Assembly (NCBI GenBank): GCA_947625515.1
Contig: CANQOO010000001.1
Coordinates: forward strand, 62,001 to 126,000
Direction: 5' to 3'
Origin: an uncultured Clostridia bacterium
Lineage (GTDB): Bacteria; Bacillota; Clostridia; Christensenellales; UBA1242
DNA length: 64,000 nucleotides
In this document: one piece after another, positions 1 through 10,173 of the stretch
Numbering within the stretch: position 1 is the first letter of the stretch
How the letters are laid out: each line of letters begins with the position of its first letter
Program-made: the position numbers and the translations under genes
The notes under the pieces: model-generated
What the model was told of the DNA's origin: nothing
Database searches by the model: none
What the model saw: only the letters and a program-made list of their open reading frames with translations

Positions 1-2
1 GG

Positions 3-740
3 TTTGATTATAATAATAAATCAAGGGCGGTGTGCTATATTCAGCCGCTTAGCGTTGATGGAAAGGACTTTGTGGAATTTACGGGTGATGAAAGTGGCAC
101 ACTCAGCAAGCAGTTTGACCCAATTGACCTAGATTTCCAAATTGACAGTAAAGTAGTGAATGATATGAAAGGAACACTATTGCACGAGGGTATTGTAACT
201 GAAAATGAATTTCAAATGTCTAAACTCAGTTTTGATGGACCTCGTTTCAATATATTTTTTGCTGTTATAAATCTTGATGGTGATGCGGAACTTCCAGTGC
301 AATGCAATATTCAAAATTATACCAGTAGCGGAGATGCTGAATTCGAGCTTATATATGGGCCAACCGACAACGAAATTTTTGATCATGAATTTTCGGATGA
401 CTTACCGGTTGATGACGTAGTTCCTACTCAATCAGAAACTATGACTTTTTCGCAATATGCTGCTGAACTCAAACAGCAACTTAGTAGCAAGTGGAATGGA
501 AAATTTCCATACTATTATGAGAAATACGTGAATGGTGAATCTGCTTATTTTTTGGATGGGAATGCTTCAAATGAATTCTTGGCTGTTATTGGAACATATA
601 TTGAAAAAAGATTCCCGGGGATGTATGGTCTTCCTTCAAGTATAGATACGTTTCGATTTCTTATGAGTTCTGTGCTTCAGAATGCAATTAAAGAAGTCGC
701 ATTCTCTGGCGATATCAGCCTCACGTTAGGGACATTCTGA
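3..740 (+). CDS. Surface protein, subfamily A (3' part; 5' end outside window)
   Basis: Frame is open to the window start (FDYNNKSRAVCYIQPL...). C-terminal part closely resembles the 16142..17068 product (CYIQPL..FTG(D/N)ESGTLSKQFDPI(D/N)LDFQIDSKVV; ...FSGDISLTLGTF). Confidence 0.7.
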   Translation, partial: FDYNNKSRAVCYIQPLSVDGKDFVEFTGDESGTLSKQFDPIDLDFQIDSKVVNDMKGTLLHEGIVTENEFQMSKLSFDGPRFNIFFAVINLDGDAELPVQCNIQNYTSSGDAEFELIYGPTDNEIFDHEFSDDLPVDDVVPTQSETMTFSQYAAELKQQLSSKWNGKFPYYYEKYVNGESAYFLDGNASNEFLAVIGTYIEKRFPGMYGLPSSIDTFRFLMSSVLQNAIKEVAFSGDISLTLGTF

Positions 741-776
741 GACTAAGGTGCAAGAAAAATTAGCCTATCAGAAAAG

Positions 777-802
777 TGTGGCCATGCGGTCACATTTTTT
801 TT
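777..802 (+). terminator. Rho-independent terminator of subfamily A gene
   Basis: TGTGGCC-ATGC-GGTCACA stem followed by an 8-T run; the same hairpin follows the paralogue at 16087..16112. Confidence 0.8.
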
Positions 803-1056
803 GGCTTGAAGTCTTTTTAGTTTTTAGGTTATCGCTTTTAGTTGAACTTCTTAATTTGTTTAAATTGGACTTTTTAATTTTGGGCTTTTAATTAAAGTTT
901 AATTTGTAATTTATCATTTTAAGATATTTTTTTTGCAGACATTTCTCCGCTTGTCACTTTTTTTGAAATTTTTTGATAAATTCTGTCATTTCGTTTGCGT
1001 CTAGGGTGAAAAGTTTGATATAATATGCTCGTAATAAAAATCAAGGAGAAAGTTTT

Positions 1057-3702
1057 ATGAAAAAATATGTTTATCTTTTCAAAGAAGCTGACGGCAAAGA
1101 CAAGGCCATGTTCGGCGGAAAGGGCGCAAACCTTGCAGAAATGACAAAAATTGGTCTGCCGGTGCCACAGGGCTTCACAATCACAACTGAGGCGTGCACA
1201 AAATATTATGACGACGGCCGTCAGATCAATGACGACATCAAGGCTCAGATTGAGGCTCACCTTGCAAAAATCGAAAAAATGACAGGCAAGACTTTTGGTG
1301 ACCCAACCAATCCGCTGCTTGTTTCCGTTCGCTCGGGGGCACGCGTTTCCATGCCTGGCATGATGGACACCATCCTCAACCTCGGCCTCAACGACCAAGT
1401 TGTTGTTGGACTTGCAAAACTGACAAACAACGAGCGTTTTGCTTATGATTCCTATCGCCGCTTCATCCAAATGTTCAGCGATGTTGTTATGATGCAGCCA
1501 AAAGATAAATATGAAAGAATTTTGGACGATATCAAACAGAAAAAAGGCGTCAAATATGACAAAGACCTCAGTGCTGACGACCTGAAAGAAATTGTAAAAC
1601 TTTTCAAAAAACTTTATAAAGAAAATCAGAAGAAAGATTTCCCACAAGACCCACGCGAACAACTTATCGAGGCTGTTAAGGCCGTGTTCCGCTCTTGGGA
1701 TAACGAGCGTGCAAATGTATATCGCAAAATGCACGACATCCCATACAGCTGGGGCACTGCTGTCAATGTGCAGTCCATGGTGTTCGGAAATATGGGCGAT
1801 GACAGCGGAACGGGCGTTGCGTTCACAAGAAACCCTTCCACTGGCGAAAACAAACTTTATGGCGAATATTTGATGAACGCTCAGGGCGAGGACGTGGTTG
1901 CCGGCATCCGCACACCACAACCTATTGCTCAACTTGAACAGCAAAACCCAGAAGTTTACAAAGAATTTGTTGCCATTGCAAAGAAACTTGAAAACCACTA
2001 TAAAGACATGCAGGATATGGAATTCACCATTGAACGCGGAAAACTTTATATGCTTCAAACAAGAAATGGCAAAAGAACTGCCAAGGCCGCTCTTAAAATT
2101 GCCGTTGACCTTGTTGCTGAAAAGATGATTGATGAAAAACAAGCACTTTTGATGCTGGATCCAAAACAACTGGATGCTCTGCTGCACCCAACATTTGTTG
2201 ATAAAGCCCTTAAAGCCGCAAAAGTTATTGGCGAGGGGCTGCCGGCTTCTCCTGGTGCCGCAAGCGGAAAAATTTGCTTCACCGCTGAAAAAGCAAAAGC
2301 AGAAGGCGGAAAGAAGGGCAAGGTTGTGCTTGTCCGTCTGGAAACAAGCCCAGAAGATATCGAAGGCATGGCTGCCAGCCAGGGCGTTTTGACGGTTCGC
2401 GGAGGAATGACCTCTCACGCCGCCGTTGTCGCTCGCGGAATGGGCACTTGCTGTGTGGCAGGTTGCGGGGCAATCAAGTTTGCTGACGATGGAAAATCGT
2501 TCACACTTGGCGGAAAGAAATATAAAGAGGGTGACGTCATCTCCTTCGACGGCTCAACGGGAAAAATCTATGATGGCGAAGTTGCCACCGAAGAAGCAAA
2601 AATTTCTGGCGAGTTTGCCACAATCATGCAGTGGGCAGACAAATTCCGCGACCTTCAAATCCGCACAAATGCCGACAATCCAAAAGATACGGCTGTTGCG
2701 TTCAACTTTGGCGCAGAGGGCGTTGGACTTTGCAGAACTGAACATATGTTCTTTGAAGCAGACAGAATCCCTGCAGTGCGTGAAATGATTGTTTCCACAA
2801 CAACTGAAGAACGCAAAAAAGCACTCAAAAAACTTCTTCCAATGCAACTTAAAGATTTCAAGGGCATCTTCAAGGCAATGAAGGGTCGTCCAGTGACAAT
2901 CCGTTTCTTGGACCCACCTCTTCACGAATTCCTGCCTCATGAGGACGCTGAAATCAAGGCTCTTGCAAAAGAAATGGGCCTCACTTTTGAAGGATTGAAG
3001 GCAACTGTTCAAAGTTTGCACGAATTTAACCCAATGATGGGTCACCGCGGACTCCGTCTGGCTGTCACATATCCAGAAATTGCTGAAATGCAGACAGAAG
3101 CCGTCATCCGTGCAGCCATTGAGGTGCAAAAAGAGGACAAACTGAATGTTGTGCCTGAAATCATGATTCCGCTCACTTGCGACAGCGTGGAATTTAAATA
3201 TGTGAAAGACATTGTCACCGCAACTGCTGACCGCGTTCTTGCCGAGCATAAAGTGCAGATGAAATATAAAGTCGGCACCATGATTGAAATTCCTCGTGCA
3301 GCCATCACCGCTGACGAAATTGCTAAACATGCAGAATTCTTCTCATTCGGCACAAACGACCTCACTCAAATGACATTCGGCTTCTCTCGTGACGATGCTG
3401 GAAAATTCCTTGACACATATTATGAAAAGAAAATTTTTGAAAGCGACCCATTTGCTCGCCTTGACCAAAACGGCGTAGGCAAACTTGTCAGAATCGCTGC
3501 CGAACTTGGACGCTCAACACGCCCAGACATCAAACTCGGCATCTGCGGCGAACATGGTGGTGACCCATCTTCTGTTGAATTCTGCCATAAAGCAGGCCTC
3601 AACTATGTTTCTTGCTCGCCATATCGCGTGCCAATCGCTCGTCTTGCCGCTGCCCAAGCCGCAATCAAATTCCCACGCAAAAAGGGCTTGTTCTCCAGAT
3701 AA
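1057..3702 (+). CDS. ppdK: Pyruvate, phosphate dikinase
   Basis: 881 aa; MFGGKGANLAEM, GGMTSHAAVVARGMG catalytic-His motif, FGTNDLTQMTFG; RBS aaggag upstream. Confidence 0.97.
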   Translation: MKKYVYLFKEADGKDKAMFGGKGANLAEMTKIGLPVPQGFTITTEACTKYYDDGRQINDDIKAQIEAHLAKIEKMTGKTFGDPTNPLLVSVRSGARVSMPGMMDTILNLGLNDQVVVGLAKLTNNERFAYDSYRRFIQMFSDVVMMQPKDKYERILDDIKQKKGVKYDKDLSADDLKEIVKLFKKLYKENQKKDFPQDPREQLIEAVKAVFRSWDNERANVYRKMHDIPYSWGTAVNVQSMVFGNMGDDSGTGVAFTRNPSTGENKLYGEYLMNAQGEDVVAGIRTPQPIAQLEQQNPEVYKEFVAIAKKLENHYKDMQDMEFTIERGKLYMLQTRNGKRTAKAALKIAVDLVAEKMIDEKQALLMLDPKQLDALLHPTFVDKALKAAKVIGEGLPASPGAASGKICFTAEKAKAEGGKKGKVVLVRLETSPEDIEGMAASQGVLTVRGGMTSHAAVVARGMGTCCVAGCGAIKFADDGKSFTLGGKKYKEGDVISFDGSTGKIYDGEVATEEAKISGEFATIMQWADKFRDLQIRTNADNPKDTAVAFNFGAEGVGLCRTEHMFFEADRIPAVREMIVSTTTEERKKALKKLLPMQLKDFKGIFKAMKGRPVTIRFLDPPLHEFLPHEDAEIKALAKEMGLTFEGLKATVQSLHEFNPMMGHRGLRLAVTYPEIAEMQTEAVIRAAIEVQKEDKLNVVPEIMIPLTCDSVEFKYVKDIVTATADRVLAEHKVQMKYKVGTMIEIPRAAITADEIAKHAEFFSFGTNDLTQMTFGFSRDDAGKFLDTYYEKKIFESDPFARLDQNGVGKLVRIAAELGRSTRPDIKLGICGEHGGDPSSVEFCHKAGLNYVSCSPYRVPIARLAAAQAAIKFPRKKGLFSR

Positions 3703-3773
3703 GTCGTGGCGGTTTGAGAAACTTAAAAATTGCATGTCACGTTTAATTTGATTAAACTTATTTGATAAAAAAT

Positions 3774-3806
3774 AAAAAAAGCACAAATTTTTGTGCTTTT
3801 TTGTTT
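3774..3806. terminator. Bidirectional terminator between convergent genes
   Basis: AAAAAAGCACAAATTTTTGTGCTTTTTT inverted repeat between ppdK and the convergent ankyrin gene. Confidence 0.75.
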
Positions 3807-3815
3807 TTGTGGATT

Positions 3816-4691
3816 TTATAAATCTTTTCCTTTTAAATTTTGAGTTGTTTTTCCAAAAACTTGATCGATATATTTATTCATCTTGTCAAACATCTCGCTT
3901 TTTGCAACATCAATTTTTGTATGATCATTTCCATACTGCTTTGCACATTTTTCACTGTCAAAATAATATCCAAGTGCCAGGCGATAGTTTCTTGCCATAT
4001 TTGTATCTTGCAGTTGTTCTTTTGTCAACTCAAAGAATTTTTGAGGATTGTCATAGATTGCAACAAGTTCTAGCATTTTTGAACAATAACTACCACGACC
4101 GAGATTACTTTCTAGGTCTGCCTGCGTGACTTTTGCACCGTTTTCAACCAATTTGTCAAAAATGTCGTTATAATCGCAATATGCCAAAACACTTCGACCT
4201 TTGTTGTCCAACATGGTGGCAAAATCGTCTTTGACAAATGTTTCAAAAATATAATTCACACAATCAAGTCGATTTTGGTGAATGGTTGCACTTTCCTTAG
4301 GATTGGCTCTTTGAACGGCATACATCAAAATGTTTTTTCCATCAGCATCTTTTGCCGTAATTGTCCCATGGGAAGCAATCACTTTTGCAACGTCAAGTTC
4401 AGCATTCATAAATGCTTTGTGAATTGGCAAAACATGATTGTCTGCCTCGCGATCATCCAGCATGGCACCCTTTCTGATCAGATATTCCACCATTTGTGGA
4501 TTTCTAGGCAATTCATAAAGACTGAAGAAATCAGGACGATATTTGAGAATGAAATCATGCTTTGTCAGTTTATCTAATTTTTTGAAATCCCCATTTTCAA
4601 TGGCTTCAAGAATTTGCTTTTCTTTTTTCTTCCACTTGGCGTCTGCTTTTGACAGTCCCCACTTTCCGTCATATGAATATCTAATTGCCAT
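3816..4691 (-). CDS. Ankyrin-repeat-like protein
   Basis: 291 aa with ankyrin-like units (NPQMVEYLIRKGAMLDD, LPIHKAFMNAELDVAKVIASHG, DADGKNILMYAVQ, DNKGRSVLAYCDYNDIFDKLVENGAKV); RBS ggaggtg. Confidence 0.75.
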   Translation of the reverse strand: MAIRYSYDGKWGLSKADAKWKKKEKQILEAIENGDFKKLDKLTKHDFILKYRPDFFSLYELPRNPQMVEYLIRKGAMLDDREADNHVLPIHKAFMNAELDVAKVIASHGTITAKDADGKNILMYAVQRANPKESATIHQNRLDCVNYIFETFVKDDFATMLDNKGRSVLAYCDYNDIFDKLVENGAKVTQADLESNLGRGSYCSKMLELVAIYDNPQKFFELTKEQLQDTNMARNYRLALGYYFDSEKCAKQYGNDHTKIDVAKSEMFDKMNKYIDQVFGKTTQNLKGKDL

Positions 4692-4981
4692 ATAATTAAC
4701 ACCTCCAATTTTTTTTCAGTATAAAACAAGATTTGGAGCCGTGTCAAGTTTTTTCAACAAAAAACGCACTTTTTTTACAAAAGTTAATTTTTTTTGCTAA
4801 GTTTTCAGGCAATTCCTTCTGCACAAAGAGGTTTATTTATTCATAGAAAAAACACCTTTCGGTGTTCAAATTTTTTTGTCGCTGTGCAAAATTGCGGCGA
4901 TTTTTTGTTTCCTTACATTCGCGGAAGCTCGAGTCTTCTTTTTTCTGCACGGCGATGCGTGCCTGGCACAAGGTTGCCGCG

Positions 4982-5215
4982 TCACTCTTCCTTGGCAAGC
5001 ACAACGTTGCCGCACAGGACATCAAAATAGGAAAAGGTTTGCAGTTTTTCGTCCGAGGTCTTGATTGTGAACACGCTTGGATAGACGTCCTTAATCATCG
5101 CCGTCACGCTTTCAATCTTCTTGCGGCCGCGGTTGATTTTCATTTGCACACTCTGTCCTTTCATCTGTGATATCTTCAACTTGATATCGTCAAGCCCGTA
5201 GTTTATTTTTCTCAT
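4982..5215 (-). CDS. veg: Veg family protein
   Basis: 77 aa; GRKKIESVTAMIKDVYPSVFTIKTSDEKLQTFSYFDVLCGNV matches the Veg pattern. Confidence 0.85.
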   Translation of the reverse strand: MRKINYGLDDIKLKISQMKGQSVQMKINRGRKKIESVTAMIKDVYPSVFTIKTSDEKLQTFSYFDVLCGNVVLAKEE

Positions 5216-5331
5216 AATCTCTCCTTATGCCGATTTTTGACAACTTGACAAAAAATATTCAAAAAAAGTTCTTTTTGCAAAATGGGGCAAATACAATACC
5301 CTGAGATGAAAATCGAATTTGGAGGGTTTTT

Positions 5332-6843
5332 ATGGCTTTTGAAACAAACAAATTTATGGTGGTAAAGAAAAAGCGACTGGAAAAAAGCACGTTCTCGGTG
5401 GAGTGCAACGTGGAGACAAGCGTGGAAATTGACAAAATTTTGTCAGTTTGTCAATCTGCCCAGGCGGACAACGTGGAAATTTTGAACGGCGTGGCAAACT
5501 ATGCGGGGCATATCGACCTGTGCGTCCTGTATATGACCGTTGACGGCGAGATTGGCACGCTGAACTCTTCTTGCCCATTCACAGGCAAGTTTGAGGACGA
5601 CTTCATTTGCGTTGGCGACCGGCTGGGGATCAAGGTGGATGTTGCGGACTACGCCATTGACAGTTTCGGAAACGGGAACATCAAACTTTCGTGCGTCTGC
5701 GAGCAGTCCGGCATCCTGATTTGTGGGCGTGAAGTGGGCTGCATTGCCACCGGCGACGAAGACATTTGCATGAAAGAGGACGAGATTTTGGTCAACACGC
5801 TTGTTGGGCAGGCCCGCGAGACGTTTGCCGTGGAAAGCGAAATCTCCATCAAAGAGCCGGTGAAAAAAGTCATCACCTCGGACAGCCAGGTGTTTGTCAA
5901 AAGCGTGGAAAGCGGCGTGGATTTTGTGTCAGTTGGCGGCGAGGTAGTCACCAAAATCTTGTATTTGACCGAAAGCGACCGTTTTGAAACGGGCTACACA
6001 ACCGAGTCGTTTAAAGAAGAAGTGGAACTTGCCGGCGTCACGCGAGAGGCGGTCAGCGAAGCGGCTGCTTGCGTGCGAAGAAGTGACGTGAAATGCGAAG
6101 TGGAAAATTCCGACAAGGGTGTGGATGTGAAAATCAGCATTCCAGTCGAATTGCAGGTGACATCCTATCTTGAAAAAAATCAAGTGGTGGTCAAGGACCT
6201 ATATTCCACTGCAAACGACCTTCAAGTTTCCACCGAAAGTTTTGAGATGACGCGACAAATGCCATGCGATTTGTTTGAAGAAAAAATTGACGGCACGCTC
6301 ACTCTGGATGAAGATAGTCCGCGTGTTGACAAAATTATGTTTGTCGGCGGCAGCAATCTTGTGGTGACAAACGCATATGTCAAGGGCGGCGAAGTTTTTG
6401 TTGAGGGCGTCACCAAAACAAATGTGGTCTATCTCAACGACGAAACAAGTGCTCTTTACAGCGTTGTTGTGGAAGTGCCGTTTGTGGTCTCCGACAAAAC
6501 TGACTGCGAGGATGATGCGGAAATTTCTGTCGATGTTGTGCTGACTGATGTGGACGTTGCTGTGAAGAAAGGTCGCGAATTCTTGTTTGACGCCAAACTG
6601 AAAATCACCGTCAGCAAATTTTGCCAGGTGACTGGGGCAGTCATAAGCGGGGCACAAGTGGCAGAACCAGCCCCAGAACGCGACTGCGGCATGGAACTTG
6701 TTTTTGCCTCCGCAGGGCAAACTGCATGGGACATTGCCAAAGCCATCCGCGTGAGAGAAGAAACGGTCATCTTCCAAAATCCTGACCTTGTTTTCCCGCT
6801 TGAAAAAGATGAAAATGTGGTTGTTTTCTTCAATATGAGATGA
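5332..6843 (+). CDS. SPOCS (DUF3794)/LysM-like sporulation protein
   Basis: 503 aa, DUF3794-like repeats (VESEISIKEPVKKVITSDSQVFVKSVESGVDFVSVGGEVVTKILYLTE) and a C-terminal LysM-like segment (QTAWDIAKAIRVREETVIFQNPDLVFPLEKDENVVVF); RBS ggaggg. Confidence 0.8.
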   Translation: MAFETNKFMVVKKKRLEKSTFSVECNVETSVEIDKILSVCQSAQADNVEILNGVANYAGHIDLCVLYMTVDGEIGTLNSSCPFTGKFEDDFICVGDRLGIKVDVADYAIDSFGNGNIKLSCVCEQSGILICGREVGCIATGDEDICMKEDEILVNTLVGQARETFAVESEISIKEPVKKVITSDSQVFVKSVESGVDFVSVGGEVVTKILYLTESDRFETGYTTESFKEEVELAGVTREAVSEAAACVRRSDVKCEVENSDKGVDVKISIPVELQVTSYLEKNQVVVKDLYSTANDLQVSTESFEMTRQMPCDLFEEKIDGTLTLDEDSPRVDKIMFVGGSNLVVTNAYVKGGEVFVEGVTKTNVVYLNDETSALYSVVVEVPFVVSDKTDCEDDAEISVDVVLTDVDVAVKKGREFLFDAKLKITVSKFCQVTGAVISGAQVAEPAPERDCGMELVFASAGQTAWDIAKAIRVREETVIFQNPDLVFPLEKDENVVVFFNMR

Positions 6844-7034
6844 GCTGAAATAAAAATGTTTTTCAAAAAAATATAAGAAAATCAAAAAATTTCTTGAAAA
6901 AACTAACAAAAATTAAAAACAATCAAATAAAACAACAAAAAAAATAAAATGAAAATGAAAAAAGTTAATATAAAATAAACAAAAAGTCAGAAAAATATTA
7001 AAAACCCCTTATTCAAATTTTAAAAAATTAACAA

Positions 7035-7060
7035 AAAACGCGGAAAAAACGCGTTTTTTT
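7035..7060 (+). terminator. Rho-independent terminator
   Basis: AAAACGCGGAAAAAACGCGTTTTTTT. Confidence 0.65.
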
Positions 7061-7108
7061 CATATTATTTCAATTTTTTTCGTCAACAATGTTTTGCGGA
7101 GGAAAGTT

Positions 7109-7630
7109 ATGAAATATATTTTGGCATTTTTGGGAATTGGTGCAATTTGTGTAGGAATTTTCGCGTTTGGAAATTCTTCCAACAGCACGCAGGACTATAT
7201 GCGGATTCATGTGGTTGCAAATTCAAATTCCAGTTTTGACCAAAATGTGAAATATCTCGTCAAGGACGCAGTTGTGGAATTTTTGATTCCTTATCTTGCG
7301 GACGCTCAGACCAAAGAGGATGCTTTGGAAATTATTGAAAATAAGAAGGACTTGATTGAGGCTGTTGCCAACAGTGCTCTTGTGCAGGAAGGGGCAAACT
7401 ACTCTGCAAAAGTGACCATTGGCAGCGAAGATTTTCCAACGCGTGCGTATGGAGATTTACTTTTGGAAGAGGGCGTGTATGACGTTTTGCAAATTGTGCT
7501 TGGCTCTGGCAAGGGCGACAACTGGTGGTGCGTTGTTTTTCCAGCAGTTTGTTTTGTAAATTCATCAAATCCGCAAAATTATGAGTATATTTCAAAAATT
7601 TGGGAGATAATATGTCGTGTAACAAAATGA
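7109..7630 (+). CDS. spoIIR: Stage II sporulation protein R
   Basis: YMRIHVVANSNSSFDQNVKYLVKDAV...YGDLLLEEGVYDVLQIVLGSGKGDNWWCVVFPAVCF; RBS ggaggaaag upstream of ATG 7109. Confidence 0.9.
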   Translation: MKYILAFLGIGAICVGIFAFGNSSNSTQDYMRIHVVANSNSSFDQNVKYLVKDAVVEFLIPYLADAQTKEDALEIIENKKDLIEAVANSALVQEGANYSAKVTIGSEDFPTRAYGDLLLEEGVYDVLQIVLGSGKGDNWWCVVFPAVCFVNSSNPQNYEYISKIWEIICRVTK

Positions 7631-7643
7631 TTGGAGGAAAAAT

Positions 7644-8324
7644 ATGAAAAAACAAATTATTGCCGGGATTTCTGCGTTTTTGTTTGCCGCAATTCCGGTG
7701 ACTTCCGCAGTTGTGTTTGACCAAATACATACTTCGGAGCTGGTGGCGGAGGCGGCGTTGACAACAAGTCAAACTCGCACAGTCCAGACTAAGCTGAAAA
7801 GGTGGGGCTATTACACTGGCAAGGTGGACGGCATATATGGCAACCAAACACGCAAGGCTGTCCGATTGTTTCAGCAAAAAAATGGGCTTGCAGTGGACGG
7901 CGTTGTGGGGCCAAAAACCGCGGCGGCACTTGGCATGAGCATTGGCGGGGCAAGTGATGACAGCAGCACTTCAAGCAACGACCTTTATCTTCTTGCAAAG
8001 TGCGTGCATGCCGAAGCACGTGGAGAATCTTACACGGGGCAGGTGGCAGTGGCAGCGGTGATTTTGAACCGCGTGAAAAGTGCGTCTTTCCCAAACACCA
8101 TTGCCGGTGTGGTTTATCAGCCATACGCGTTCACAGCGGTTGCGGATGGGCAGATTAACCTTGAACCAAATCAGACGGCATACAACGCCGCACGCGATGC
8201 CCTCAATGGCTGGGACCCAACATATGGAGCACTTTATTACTATAACCCTGCCACGGCAACAAGCAAATGGATTTGGAGCAGAAAAACAACCGTCACAATT
8301 GGCAAGCACGTGTTTGCAATTTAA
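7644..8324 (+). CDS. sleB: Spore cortex-lytic enzyme SleB-like cell wall hydrolase
   Basis: PG-binding domain (QTKLKRWGYYTGKVDGIYGNQTRKAVRLFQQKNGLAVDGVVGPKTAAALG) plus Hydrolase_2 (LLAKCVHAEARGESYTGQVAVAAVILNRV); precedes ypeB. Confidence 0.9.
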   Translation: MKKQIIAGISAFLFAAIPVTSAVVFDQIHTSELVAEAALTTSQTRTVQTKLKRWGYYTGKVDGIYGNQTRKAVRLFQQKNGLAVDGVVGPKTAAALGMSIGGASDDSSTSSNDLYLLAKCVHAEARGESYTGQVAVAAVILNRVKSASFPNTIAGVVYQPYAFTAVADGQINLEPNQTAYNAARDALNGWDPTYGALYYYNPATATSKWIWSRKTTVTIGKHVFAI

Positions 8325-8335
8325 TGAGGTGGCAT

Positions 8336-9913
8336 ATGAAACAGGCAAAGATTGAGAAGCAAAACACGCAGAATAAGAACGCAAAAAAGGAAGAAAATAC
8401 ATATATGAAAAATGAAAATTTGTCCTCGGCAAAAATGTCTCAAAATTCAAAAAACGGCGAAAAACCCGTCAAAAATGCACAAAATTTTGAAAAAAATCAA
8501 AAAACAAACTCTTCGAAAGAAGAAAATTTTCATGCAAATGGAAGAGAAAAATTGCAAAATCGTCCGAAAAAAATTCGAGCTCTTTCTGGGGCGGTGATTG
8601 GGCTGACAATCGCCACAAGCATTTTGGGTGCTTCAACCATTGGGCTGGGGGTTGCATATGGCGTAACTCAAAGTCAGGCAAATGAATATGGCACACAAAT
8701 TGAAAACATCTATAAGAAAAACTATTTTGAACTTGTGGACAACATCAACAATGCGGATATGAAAATCAGCAAACTGCTTGCGTCCAGCAGCGGCGATTTT
8801 CAGGCAAAAATGTTGACCGAAATTGCCCAGGCATCTTTTGATGCACAAAACAATGTTGCGGCACTGCCTCTTTCAAATGAGAACATTTTGGAGAGCGTGC
8901 GATTCATCAATCAGATGTCCGGCTACACGCAAACTCTGGAAGAAAAACTTGCCAAGGGTGGCAGTTTGCAGGAAAGTGACCTGAAAACCCTCAGGCAAAT
9001 GCACGAAAGTTTGACCGAGATGAAACGCTATCTCAATCGCATGTCCGAGAAGATGTTTGAAGGTTACAGCATTTTGGAGGCTTCTTCTCGCATGGAGGGC
9101 GACTATGACTCATTTTCTATTGACTTTGCCCAAATTAAGGCGGACGACACAGACTATCCTTCCATGATTTATGATGGCCCATTTTCGGACAGCGTGGTCA
9201 ATGCAAAAGTTAAGGGGCTTTCGGGCGGAGAAGTTTCCAAAGACGACGCCTATAAAAAAGTGGACGAAGTTTTCAAGAACATTCAAAGTTTGCAATATGA
9301 CGAGCAAACGGACGGCAAGTTTGCCACATACAATTTCACCTTAACCACCAGCGATGATGAAAGCTTGTATGTTCAAGTGACCAAAGTTGGCGGACATGTT
9401 TTGACCGTCAGCGGCAATTTGGAAAGCGACGCACGAAACATTGACATGGCACGTGCCGAAAAAATTGCTCTCGATTTTGCCAAGGCCAATGGCATCAAGA
9501 ATGGCGAAGTTGTTTGGAAGGAAGAGCTGAAAAGCCAGGCATATTTCAACATCACCCCAAAACAGGACGGCATTGTGCTTTATCCCGACCTTGTCAAGGT
9601 GAAAGTTGATATGGAGCATGGCGATGTGATTGGCTATGACGCCATTTCATATTTCACCAATCACACAAATCGCAGCCTGACCGCTGGCGGAATTGGCATT
9701 GACCTTGCCCGCGAGAAGGTGGATAAATCCTTCACCGTGAAGGGACAGAGATTGGTGCTGGCACCACTTGACTTCAATCGCGAAGTGGTGTGCTACGAAT
9801 TTGAGGCAGAACGCGACGGGGCAACATATTATCTATATTTCAACGCCGCGACAGGCGAGCAGGAAAACGTCTTGAAAGTTGTCAAGACATCTGACAGCTC
9901 AAAACTTATGTAA
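8336..9913 (+). CDS. ypeB: Germination protein YpeB
   Basis: N-terminal TM and C-terminal PepSY-like repeats; adjacent to sleB; RBS gaggtgg before ATG 8336. Confidence 0.85.
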   Translation: MKQAKIEKQNTQNKNAKKEENTYMKNENLSSAKMSQNSKNGEKPVKNAQNFEKNQKTNSSKEENFHANGREKLQNRPKKIRALSGAVIGLTIATSILGASTIGLGVAYGVTQSQANEYGTQIENIYKKNYFELVDNINNADMKISKLLASSSGDFQAKMLTEIAQASFDAQNNVAALPLSNENILESVRFINQMSGYTQTLEEKLAKGGSLQESDLKTLRQMHESLTEMKRYLNRMSEKMFEGYSILEASSRMEGDYDSFSIDFAQIKADDTDYPSMIYDGPFSDSVVNAKVKGLSGGEVSKDDAYKKVDEVFKNIQSLQYDEQTDGKFATYNFTLTTSDDESLYVQVTKVGGHVLTVSGNLESDARNIDMARAEKIALDFAKANGIKNGEVVWKEELKSQAYFNITPKQDGIVLYPDLVKVKVDMEHGDVIGYDAISYFTNHTNRSLTAGGIGIDLAREKVDKSFTVKGQRLVLAPLDFNREVVCYEFEAERDGATYYLYFNAATGEQENVLKVVKTSDSSKLM

Positions 9914-9931
9914 AAAAGCTTATGCAAAAAT

Positions 9932-9963
9932 AAGAAGTGTCCAAAGAGGCACTTCTTTTTTTT
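9932..9963 (+). terminator. Rho-independent terminator after ypeB
   Basis: AAGAAGTG...CACTTCTTTTTTTT. Confidence 0.8.
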
Positions 9964-10173
9964 GAGGCACAATAATTAAAAGTCCTGCAAAGCCTCTCAA
10001 TTTTCCAACATCAAGTCAAGTTTCCTGAATTCTTCACGAGAATTTCGTTTGATATTAAAAAGTTTTCATGAAATTTCCTGCCTTTCACGCTTTTTGCCCG
10101 TTCTTGAAGAGTTTTTCTTTAAAATTATGCTTTTTATGTGCATTTTGTGTGAAAATGTGCTAAAATATCTTTT

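Noticed and set aside
919-2418. 499-aa minus-strand ORF antisense to ppdK
   Set aside because: Overlaps the clearly coding ppdK; composition is typical of antisense artefacts.
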